Origin: Deltaproteobacteria bacterium
Lineage (GTDB): Bacteria; Myxococcota_A; Polyangia; HGW-17
Length of the DNA: 5,452 bases
NCBI GenBank assembly: GCA_003249585.1
Contig: QKIM01000208.1
Location: 1 to 5,452, forward strand
Direction: 5' to 3'
Under the pieces are notes generated by a model. That model saw only the letters and a list, made by a program, of their open reading frames with translations, was not told where the DNA came from and did no database searches. Both the position numbers and the translations under genes were made by a program. Numbering within the stretch: position 1 is the first letter of the stretch; each line of letters opens with the position of its first letter. Shown here one piece after another: positions 1 through 4,951 of the stretch.

Positions 1-45
1 GAGCTCCAGAAGCTGCATCTGTGCATGTTCACAATCAGGTTTCAT
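1..45 (-). CDS. Partial gene, probable anti-sigma factor (N-terminus only)
   Basis: Only the first 15 codons lie in the window; they read MKPDCEHAQMQLLEL. The ATG (43-45) sits inside the end of the sigma factor gene, an 11-bp overlap in another frame, and has a strong ribosome binding site (GGGGAGG, minus strand, about 51-57) 5-6 bases upstream. A short start with an early Cys followed by a Leu-Leu pair resembles the N-terminus of zinc-finger anti-sigma factors (zf-HC2 type), and such genes usually follow ECF sigma genes in this coupled arrangement. The gene is clearly real as a translational start. The anti-sigma identity is inferred from position and a few residues, because the diagnostic His-x3-Cys-x2-Cys motif would lie outside the window. 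Confidence 0.6.
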   Translation of the reverse strand, partial: MKPDCEHAQMQLLEL

Positions 46-565
46 GGATTACCTCCCCTCCTCGCGCAGGGGCCAACGACTTTTGGAGTTTGTGGACCGC
101 CTTGGAGAGATGGGCCTTCACGGCGCCCACGGAGCATCCCATGGTCTCGGCGATCTGTGCCAGGTCAAGACCCTGGCTGTATCTGAGGACGACGGCGGCG
201 CGCTGTCTGTCCGGGAGCCCCTCCACGGCATGCAGTACCCTGCGGGCCTGGAGGGTGTCTCTGTCATCCCCGGTCTCTTCGGCGGGAACCCGCTCATAAT
301 CCACCCCCATGATGACCCGGTCGAGTCTTCGGAGCGTACGGAACTGCCGGTTGCACGCATTGATCACGATCCGCGTGAACCAGGTGGACAGCTTCGCGTC
401 ACCCCGAAACCCGTCAAGCCCTTTGAGGGCGTCGACATAGGCGGTCTGCATGGCTTCCTCCGCCGCCTCCCTCGTTCCCATCATGCGGAAGGCCACGGCG
501 TAGGCCATGGGCGCCAGCTCGACGAGCTGGTCCTTCAGGGGTGAAGAAGGTCGTGATTCGGTCAT
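35..565 (-). CDS. ECF-family RNA polymerase sigma factor
   Basis: This 176-residue protein has the normal length of a group 4 (ECF) sigma factor, which directs RNA polymerase to a small stress or envelope regulon. Region 2 spans about residues 17-76 (LAPMAYAVAFRMMG, then GFRGDAKLSTWFTRIVINACNRQFR), covering core binding and -10 recognition. A variable linker (about 77-105) follows. Region 4 spans about 110-165 (LPDRQRAAVVLRYSQGLDLAQIAETMGCSVGAVKAHLSKAVHKL, given here in pieces: LPDRQRAAVVLRYSQGL and the helix-turn-helix AQIAETMGCSVGAVKAHL). There is no extra C-terminal domain. The start at 565 is the first ATG after an in-frame stop and leaves region 2 complete. Its ribosome binding site is weak (a GGGG about 16 bases upstream), whereas the next gene has a strong one. 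The overlap with the downstream start suggests coupled synthesis of a sigma/anti-sigma pair. The exact ECF subgroup cannot be assigned by eye. Confidence 0.95.
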   Translation of the reverse strand: MTESRPSSPLKDQLVELAPMAYAVAFRMMGTREAAEEAMQTAYVDALKGLDGFRGDAKLSTWFTRIVINACNRQFRTLRRLDRVIMGVDYERVPAEETGDDRDTLQARRVLHAVEGLPDRQRAAVVLRYSQGLDLAQIAETMGCSVGAVKAHLSKAVHKLQKSLAPARGGEVIHET

Positions 566-577
566 GTGGTGTCTCAG

Positions 578-598
578 CCGGTCCCCGGGGGAAACCGG
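578..598 (-). promoter_or_regulatory. GC-rich hairpin in the leader of the sigma factor gene
   Basis: CCGGT (578-582) and ACCGG (594-598) are complementary and enclose a CCCC/GGGG core. On the minus strand the structure ends 12 bases before the sigma ATG and contains the only G-run that could serve as its ribosome binding site. Folding could therefore lower translation of the sigma factor. The repeat is visible; the regulatory role is inferred. Confidence 0.3.
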
Positions 599-618
599 TC
601 CTCATTCTCTCATCCATT

Positions 619-646
619 GGAGCACACGCAAGCTGAAAAGGTTTAC
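619..646 (-). promoter_or_regulatory. Possible ECF-type promoter of the sigma factor gene
   Basis: On the minus strand GTAAACC followed by TTTTC (-35-like, plus positions about 635-646) is separated by roughly 14-16 bases from GTGCTCC (plus 619-625). ECF promoters often carry an AAC core at -35 and a CGTC-like -10, and ECF genes often autoregulate. The -10 match is poor, so this is only a candidate. It would give a 5' leader of about 50 bases. Confidence 0.25.
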
Positions 647-681
647 GTCCAGGAGCATATTTGGTCTGAGAAAGGCGGGGT

Positions 682-707
682 CCCGGTGCCTCCTGTGAGG
701 CACCGGG
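682..707 (-). terminator. Strong hairpin downstream of the lamin-tail lipoprotein gene
   Basis: A perfect 11-bp inverted repeat (CCCGGTGCCTC / GAGGCACCGGG) flanks a 4-base loop and lies about 76 bases past the stop codon of the lipoprotein gene transcribed on the minus strand. Its position between two genes fits a transcription end or a 3' stabilising structure. There is no T-run directly after the stem on either strand (only a TTT about 8 bases on), so it is not a textbook intrinsic terminator. Confidence 0.5.
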
Positions 708-782
708 GTGCTGCATGGGAATGTGTATTGGGAGAAAAAGAGCGGATGAAAGGGAAGACGGCCTGTTCTTCCCGGGAGAGTA

Positions 783-1952
783 TCACTGGCACTGGTTGGC
801 GGCGCCGGGGGTCGGGATGTCCCCGGTAGCGTCGATGGTGCATGTCCCTCCGGAGGCGTCCCCGTCGGTGGAGAGGGCCTCGGAGGTGATGAGGGCGTTG
901 ATCACCGTGCTGGCGTCTTCGGTGAGCAGCTCGACGGTGTGATCGTTACCCGCGTCGAAGAGGGTGGGGGTGTCGTTCACGAGGAAATATCCGTGGGGAG
1001 CCACCATGATGTTCTCGAAGCCGCCCACGGAGGCGAACTGGACCGTGGCCTCCACCGTATCACCGTCGGAGACCCTGATGTAGCACCCCGACAGAGAGGC
1101 CGTGGCGTCGCTGGTGTTGTATATCTCCAGCCAGTCGCCGGTGGTGATGCCCGCCACGCCGCAGGTGTCGTTCTTGTGGCACACCTCGTTGAGCACCAGG
1201 GCCTCGGCGTCGCAGACGGCCGAGGTGGTGCAGGCGGAGGTCTCCCAGGTGCAGGTGGAAGAACAGCTCAGGGTGCCGCCGTTGAAGACGTCACTGACAT
1301 CCGCGCAGGTGTCGGTAAAGTCGAGCTGGGGATCACACTCCTCGCCGTCGTCGAGGACCCCGTTGCCGCAGGGATTGGCCTCGTTGGCCTCGCCGAAGGT
1401 CCTCAGACAACTGGTGAAGGTCTCGCCGCCGTCGGGGATCCGACACCAGGAGATCACCGCCTGATCTTCGCCGAAGGTCACCTGATCCACGAGGGCGACG
1501 GAGGCATCAAGGAGGGTCAGGGGTTCGCCCTCGGAGGCGATCCCGAAGAGGTGCTGCCCCTCCTCCTCACCCTTGAGGATCACGAGGAAGGCGCCGGGCT
1601 CCAGGGTGGTCCCTTCGGCGAAGACGAACTTCTCCTCGTCGGCATCGGGATCGTAGCTCGTCACATCTCCTTCAAGGACGTCGTCCGTGAGGATCCAGCC
1701 CGAGAGGTCGGCGGCCGCCGTTCCGGCGTTGTACAGCTCCACGGCGTCATCGTCCGCCGAAGAGAATTCGTTGATCAACACCAGAGGGGTCCCGCTGGTG
1801 GTGTTGTTCACATTGTTGGTGTTGTTAAGATTATTCGTGTTGTTAAGATTGTTGGTGTTGTTGGTATTATTCGTGTTGTTGGAGCTGCTGTCGTCATCGC
1901 AGGCGCCAAGGAGCAGACACACAGACAGGGCAATAAACAGCGTGTTTTTCAT
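783..1952 (-). CDS. Secreted lipoprotein with two lamin-tail domains and a cysteine-rich repeat
   Basis: This 389-residue protein starts with a lipoprotein signal peptide: a short basic start, a hydrophobic stretch and a lipobox LGAC with the lipidated Cys at residue 18. An acidic DDD, then an Asn-rich linker (25-50), extends from the anchor. Residues about 57-193 form a lamin-tail-type domain (VLINEFSS.. then VELYN.. and DLSGWILTD.., the family pattern), followed by a myxobacterial-type Cys-rich repeat (about 195-241, beginning CGNGVLDDGEECD). A second lamin-tail domain (about 249-389; LVLNEVC, DWLEIYN, LSGCYIRVSD) ends the protein and contains several extra Cys residues that could form disulfides. 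Lamin-tail domains in bacteria occur in exported surface proteins and nucleases; no catalytic domain is visible here, so an adhesive or structural role is a guess. The start is well supported by AGGAGG 6 bases before the ATG. The gene is separated from both neighbours and is probably transcribed alone. Confidence 0.88.
   Translation of the reverse strand: MKNTLFIALSVCLLLGACDDDSSSNNTNNTNNTNNLNNTNNLNNTNNVNNTTSGTPLVLINEFSSADDDAVELYNAGTAAADLSGWILTDDVLEGDVTSYDPDADEEKFVFAEGTTLEPGAFLVILKGEEEGQHLFGIASEGEPLTLLDASVALVDQVTFGEDQAVISWCRIPDGGETFTSCLRTFGEANEANPCGNGVLDDGEECDPQLDFTDTCADVSDVFNGGTLSCSSTCTWETSACTTSAVCDAEALVLNEVCHKNDTCGVAGITTGDWLEIYNTSDATASLSGCYIRVSDGDTVEATVQFASVGGFENIMVAPHGYFLVNDTPTLFDAGNDHTVELLTEDASTVINALITSEALSTDGDASGGTCTIDATGDIPTPGAANQCQ
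1803..1880 (-). repeat. 9-bp tandem repeat coding an NNT/NNL linker
   Basis: Twenty-six codons on the minus strand read as eight NNx triplets plus a final NN, with x being T, T, T, L, T, L, T, V. The DNA unit is 9 bp (AAC AAC ACC and variants). There is also a longer period: the first 36 bases (1845-1880) and the next 36 (1809-1844) match at 31 of 36 positions, with all differences in codons 6 and 12 of the unit. Such Asn-Thr linkers follow lipoprotein anchors in Bradymonadales and some Myxococcota. Confidence 0.9.
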
Positions 1953-2104
1953 AAGGTTCCTCCTGATGGAACACCGACATGGTGATTTCCCATAGCGACC
2001 AGAAGATAAGATCTCCGGCCTCCGACATAAGAGTCCCTTCCTTCAAAATTGGTTTACCGAAAAAAATACACTGTTTGAAAAAGGTGGGGAGAGCCCGAAG
2101 GAGA
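1953..2104. other. AT-rich intergenic region between the radical SAM and lipoprotein genes
   Basis: This 152-bp gap is much more AT-rich than its neighbours, especially at about 2041-2083, where poly-A/T runs occur (AAAAAAA near 2060). On the minus strand, just after the radical SAM stop, there is only a weak GGG-CTCT-CCC stem followed within three bases by TTTTT (about 2078-2092), a poor candidate terminator. The promoter of the lipoprotein gene must lie here or upstream; no pair of boxes is convincing. The lipoprotein ribosome binding site (AGGAGG) is at 1959-1964. Confidence 0.5.
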
Positions 2105-3799
2105 TCAGCGTGCGGAGTCCGCCTGCCCGAGGACAGGACAGTCCGTGCGCGGCCCCACGCCGGTCGCGGCGGGCAAAGGCGTGCGGGCCGCAGGTGTCTC
2201 TTCGACCATGAAGAAGGGCTCCTGCCGATAGCGCTTGGCCACCGTGGGAGGCTGCAGGGTGCTGCGTCCCAGCTTCATCTTCACCGCCCACACCACGGCG
2301 AACCCGAAGACCACGACGCTCATGAGGGCGCAGCGCAGGCCTGCACGCCCCAGGAGGCGCCGGTATTCCCGGCGTATGCGCTCCAGGAGGCTGTCCGTCG
2401 CCGGATTCTCGCTGAACCGTCCCGAGGCGAAGAGGAAGTACCGCATCTGGCGCAGCTCCTTCTCCCGCTGTTTCGCCCGCGCCCTGAGCCGTGGATCGTC
2501 ATGGTTCCGAAGATACTCGTATCCCCTGAGCCCCGTCTCGATCATGCGCAGAAAGGAGGCGCCGTTGGTCTCGTAGTCCCGCACAAAGGCCCTCCGCAGA
2601 TAATCCTCCGACTCTTCGCGGGTAAAAGAGGGGTGAGAGAACCAGATCTTCCCCTGCCCGTGATTCTCCTCCCAGGGGGTCTCCTCGAGGAGCTTCCCCT
2701 CCTTTTTGTAAGCCGTATATAGCGCCGTCCCCGGGAGGGGGCCGAGCTCCATGAACTGCAGATACTCCGGCCGCAGGGAGATGGCGTGGTCCAGATCCTC
2801 CCAGATGGTCTCTTTGTCATGGTGTTCGAGGAAGGCGATGGTGGAGGCGAGGACGCTGATGCCCCTGAGCTGCAGGGCCGCAAAGAGCTCTTTGAAGTCA
2901 ATGCCGCGGTTCTTCTCGTAGGTCTCGTGCTTGGACTCCACGCCGATCCAGATGACCGAGACCCCCATGCGCGCCAGGATGTCCAGGTTGGGGAGGGCCG
3001 TGAGGGTCTCCGCCGAGGAGAAGATGGAGAAGGTCCACCGTCGCCCGTCGGCCTCCATGAGGTCCACCAGCTCCTCCATACGGGTGCGCTGCTTGAGGAA
3101 GTTCTCGTCGAGAACGCCGAAATCCGTGACCCCCAGCTCCTCTTCATAGCGCCGACACACCTCGTAGACATCCCGGCCGGTCTCCAGGAAGGGGATGTAC
3201 TGCCCGAAGAAATGGGCCGTGGCGCAGAAGCGGCAGCGGTTGGGGCAGCCCACGCCGGGGATGAGCACACCGGCCTCCTGGGGCAGCGGCACTCCCATGA
3301 CGTGGCGGTTCATGGCGCTGTATACGAGCGGATGACGATACCGCTCCACGGGCTGCTCCTTGAAGAGCTCCCGGAGGAACCCCACGCCCTCGCCGCGGCA
3401 CACGTGGTCACAGTCCACCAGCTCTTCGATGTTCTCCACGGCCGCCCCGTGGCCCCCGAGGATGATCCTGGCCCTGGGGGCATGCTCGCGTACGAGCTTC
3501 GCCATGTGGGCCGCCTTCTTCAGGTTTGGGGCGATGAAACTGATCCCCACGTGCGTGTACGCCCCCGATCGCAGCTCCTCGATGAACCGGTCCACCGTGG
3601 GAAAATCCAGCACCGTAGTGGGAGTCCGGATGTTCTCGGCCATGAAGTACAGTCCGAAGCTCGAGTGATTGAACCGGTAGGAGAAGATCCCCTGCTCCCG
3701 GGTGATCTGGTTGTCAAAGAGCTCCATCTTGTTATCCTTGCGTCCGAATTCGTCATCGACGGCGTAGGGGCCGAAGACCGATGTGAGCAGAAGTTTCAT
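2105..3799 (-). CDS. B12-binding-type radical SAM protein with C-terminal membrane helix
   Basis: A 564-residue protein of the cobalamin-domain radical SAM class, which uses a [4Fe-4S] cluster and S-adenosylmethionine for radical chemistry such as methylation or ring formation; the substrate is unknown. Residues about 60-155 resemble the B12-binding (Rossmann-like) domain, with HVGISFIAPNLKKAAHMAKLV, RIILGGHGA and HVCRGEG. The radical SAM core begins near 178; the cluster motif Cys185-x3-Cys189-x2-Cys192 is intact, followed by FGVLDENFLK, IWIGVES and YLQFMELGPLPGT, which are typical of the barrel. A charged helical region (about 430-485) leads to one hydrophobic segment (about 488-506) and a 58-residue polar tail. 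The first 55 residues, before the B12-like domain, belong to no domain I recognise. The start at 3799 is chosen over the upstream ATG at 3838 because GGAGG lies 5 bases before it and the protein then begins MKLLLTSVFGPY, as expected for a strand of the first domain. No partner genes are adjacent. Confidence 0.85.
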   Translation of the reverse strand: MKLLLTSVFGPYAVDDEFGRKDNKMELFDNQITREQGIFSYRFNHSSFGLYFMAENIRTPTTVLDFPTVDRFIEELRSGAYTHVGISFIAPNLKKAAHMAKLVREHAPRARIILGGHGAAVENIEELVDCDHVCRGEGVGFLRELFKEQPVERYRHPLVYSAMNRHVMGVPLPQEAGVLIPGVGCPNRCRFCATAHFFGQYIPFLETGRDVYEVCRRYEEELGVTDFGVLDENFLKQRTRMEELVDLMEADGRRWTFSIFSSAETLTALPNLDILARMGVSVIWIGVESKHETYEKNRGIDFKELFAALQLRGISVLASTIAFLEHHDKETIWEDLDHAISLRPEYLQFMELGPLPGTALYTAYKKEGKLLEETPWEENHGQGKIWFSHPSFTREESEDYLRRAFVRDYETNGASFLRMIETGLRGYEYLRNHDDPRLRARAKQREKELRQMRYFLFASGRFSENPATDSLLERIRREYRRLLGRAGLRCALMSVVVFGFAVVWAVKMKLGRSTLQPPTVAKRYRQEPFFMVEETPAARTPLPAATGVGPRTDCPVLGQADSAR

Positions 3800-3803
3800 G
3801 GTC

Positions 3804-3810
3804 ACCTCCC
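3804..3810 (-). promoter_or_regulatory. Ribosome binding site that decides the radical SAM start
   Basis: GGGAGGT on the minus strand lies 4-5 bases before the ATG at 3797-3799. The upstream in-frame ATGs (3838 and 3829) have no comparable site at a proper distance, so the 13 extra codons are judged not to be translated. Confidence 0.75.
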
Positions 3811-3877
3811 GGCCGGGTCCCTGGTACATGCCGGCCATACCAGGAGGGTAGGAAAAGGTGGCCTTCGGTCAAAGACA

Positions 3878-3907
3878 AATATCTGTTTTCAGAAATAAAG
3901 TTGTCAG
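3878..3907 (-). promoter_or_regulatory. Sigma-70-like promoter of the radical SAM gene
   Basis: On the minus strand CTGACA (plus 3902-3907) and GATATT (plus 3878-3883) are 18 bases apart, matching 5 of 6 and 4 of 6 consensus positions. The start of transcription would be near 3871, giving a leader of about 70 bases. A small dyad (TCTG-TTTT-CAGA, 3882-3893) overlaps the spacer. Confidence 0.45.
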
Positions 3908-3919
3908 GTTACGAGAAAA

Positions 3920-3931
3920 TCGGGATCCCGA
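3920..3931. promoter_or_regulatory. 12-bp perfect palindrome upstream of the radical SAM promoter
   Basis: TCGGGATCCCGA is a perfect palindrome located 12 bases upstream of the candidate -35 box. The placement fits a dimeric regulator site; no regulator is known from the window. Confidence 0.3.
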
Positions 3932-4156
3932 ATCAGGGGGTTGGAGCGATTATGGAGATGGTCATCGTTTCTTCACGGAGCCCTAAGGTCACAGAGCATC
4001 TGCAGCTTTTCCACACCTCCTCTCCTTCGCGTCACGGTCGGTCATCCCCCTGTCAGCCTTCACACGCAGGTCTGAAAAATCCTCGTGAAAACTTCACCCT
4101 TTTCTCATTTTCCGGGGACCACGAAAAAAAATCGGTCCAAACTTCGCCCGGGTGCC

Positions 4157-4774
4157 TTACAGATCCTCCGTCCCATCCATGCCGTGACCGCCAGGGTGGA
4201 GCACGGAGGGATAGGACCCCATGGGCCTGCGAGGCGGGGCGGGTCTCCCCTTGAGCCTCGGCCGCGGGTGTTTCGGCAGGATCCCGGTGGGACAGCCGTG
4301 GTTCGCCGCGGTCCCCTTCTTCGCGGGGCAGCGGTCCTTGGCGTCGGGGACACCGTCCCCGTCGGAGTCCTTGACGAGGACCTGAGGTGACATGGGGCCA
4401 GGCGCCCCGGGGGCCCCGGCGGGTTCGGCGCCGGACCCCGATGGCTGCATGGGAGGCTCTTTCCCCGGATCAGGGGGGGTCGCCGGTTTCGAGGGGAAGC
4501 TCACCAGCCCCTTCTTTCGAAGGTTCCTGGGCTGCGGACAGCCATCGGCGCTCTTGTCGCCGTATTTCTCGGGGCACTCGTCCTGCACGTCCGGGATCCC
4601 GTCCCCGTCCTTGTCGCGGAGGTGTTTCGGTGTCGGCTTCCCTTCCTGGGGAGGCTCCGTGCACCCTGCAAGGGCGAGCCCGGCCATGAGCGAGCTCCCC
4701 AGCAGCAGATTTCTGACGCGGTGGTAGGCAGGAAAATCCGGGGGCTGTGCAGATACGGTGCGCAGAGGTCGCAT
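4157..4774 (-). CDS. Lipoprotein with two thrombospondin type 3 repeats
   Basis: This 205-residue protein has a long lipoprotein signal peptide (basic start, hydrophobic core 23-37) and a lipobox LAGC with Cys38. Two calcium-binding thrombospondin type 3 repeats follow: residues about 54-79 (DKDGDGIPDVQDECP) and 136-161 (DSDGDGVPDAKDRCP), each with the aspartates that bind calcium and a Cys pair (67/79 and 149/161). They are joined by a Pro/Gly/Ala-rich linker (about 96-130). In many envelope proteins such repeats precede an OmpA peptidoglycan-binding domain; none is present here, and the protein ends in a basic, Pro-rich tail (KHPRPRLKGRPAPPRRP) plus about 20 residues. It is probably an exported, calcium-stiffened spacer anchored in a membrane; the exact role is unknown. 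The start is supported by AGGAG 5 bases before the ATG and by a good promoter upstream. Confidence 0.85.
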   Translation of the reverse strand: MRPLRTVSAQPPDFPAYHRVRNLLLGSSLMAGLALAGCTEPPQEGKPTPKHLRDKDGDGIPDVQDECPEKYGDKSADGCPQPRNLRKKGLVSFPSKPATPPDPGKEPPMQPSGSGAEPAGAPGAPGPMSPQVLVKDSDGDGVPDAKDRCPAKKGTAANHGCPTGILPKHPRPRLKGRPAPPRRPMGSYPSVLHPGGHGMDGTEDL

Positions 4775-4809
4775 ATCGTCTCCTGGGTGAAAAACAGGCT
4801 CGTCGTGGT

Positions 4810-4838
4810 ACTTTAGCCGACCCAGACCCGATCGTCAA
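4810..4838 (-). promoter_or_regulatory. Sigma-70 promoter of the thrombospondin-repeat lipoprotein gene
   Basis: On the minus strand TTGACG (plus 4833-4838) and TAAAGT (plus 4810-4815) are separated by exactly 17 bases, matching 5 and 4 of 6 consensus positions. Transcription would start near 4803, about 29 bases before the start codon. Confidence 0.6.
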
Positions 4839-4861
4839 CGCTCCCCACATTGATGCTACAG

Positions 4862-4889
4862 TTGACACCGTCGGGCGAAGCGGTACACT
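4862..4889 (+). promoter_or_regulatory. Sigma-70 promoter of the GGDEF gene
   Basis: TTGACA (4862-4867, perfect) and TACACT (4884-4889, 4 of 6) are separated by 16 bases. Transcription would start near 4896, about 56 bases before the ATG at 4952. It is back to back with the lipoprotein promoter; the two -35 boxes are 23 bp apart, so one regulator could affect both. Confidence 0.55.
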
Positions 4890-4906
4890 CCGACAGGTGG
4901 CTTCCC

Positions 4907-4941
4907 TCCCCGGACCAGGGGACCCACGGGCCGAAGCCCGT
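4907..4941 (+). promoter_or_regulatory. Two small hairpins in the leader of the GGDEF gene
   Basis: TCCCC (4907-4911) pairs with GGGGA (4918-4922) around a 6-base loop, and ACGGGC (4926-4931) pairs with GCCCGT (4936-4941) around a CGAA tetraloop. The second ends 10 bases before the ATG, where a ribosome binding site would be expected but none is obvious. This does not match the conserved core of the c-di-GMP riboswitch as I know it. Confidence 0.35.
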
Positions 4942-4951
4942 ACCATACATC

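Larger units (their letters stand above)
3800..4156. other. Intergenic region upstream of the radical SAM gene
   Basis: Apart from the promoter, palindrome and ribosome binding site listed separately, I see no convincing gene here. Close to the lipoprotein stop, a T8 run on the minus strand (plus 4124-4131) lies in the loop of a GGACC/GGTCC stem (4116-4120 and 4134-4138). The T-run is in the loop, not after the stem, so a transcription end here is possible but not canonical. Very short minus-strand reading frames around 3985-4055 lack a properly spaced ribosome binding site. Confidence 0.4.

Noticed and set aside
939..1985. A 348-codon plus-strand open frame opposite the lamin-tail lipoprotein gene
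   Set aside because: It lies antisense to a gene with a clear signal peptide, domains and ribosome binding site; its product is low-complexity and Gly/Val-rich with no recognisable domain.
2006..2032. Two TCTTAT copies 21 bp apart (minus strand) upstream of the lamin-tail gene
   Set aside because: The spacing of two helical turns is suggestive, but a 6-base match in a short gap is easily due to chance.
2786..3898. A 370-codon plus-strand open frame opposite the radical SAM gene
   Set aside because: It mirrors the GC-rich codons of a well-supported enzyme on the other strand, and its His/Glu/Val/Leu-rich product matches nothing.
3985..4055. Short minus-strand peptides of 13-18 codons near GGAGG
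   Set aside because: The ribosome binding sites are too close to the start codons and nothing supports translation.
3901..4254. A 117-codon plus-strand frame in the gap before the thrombospondin-repeat gene
   Set aside because: It starts at a TTG without a ribosome binding site and overlaps the end of the lipoprotein gene on the opposite strand.
4853..4951. An earlier in-frame ATG that would add 33 residues to the GGDEF protein
   Set aside because: It lies upstream of the best promoter (4862-4889), has no ribosome binding site, and the extra residues are polar and unlike a membrane protein start.
4896..4951. A c-di-GMP riboswitch before the GGDEF gene
   Set aside because: The leader is only about 56 bases and lacks the conserved core sequences that I would expect.
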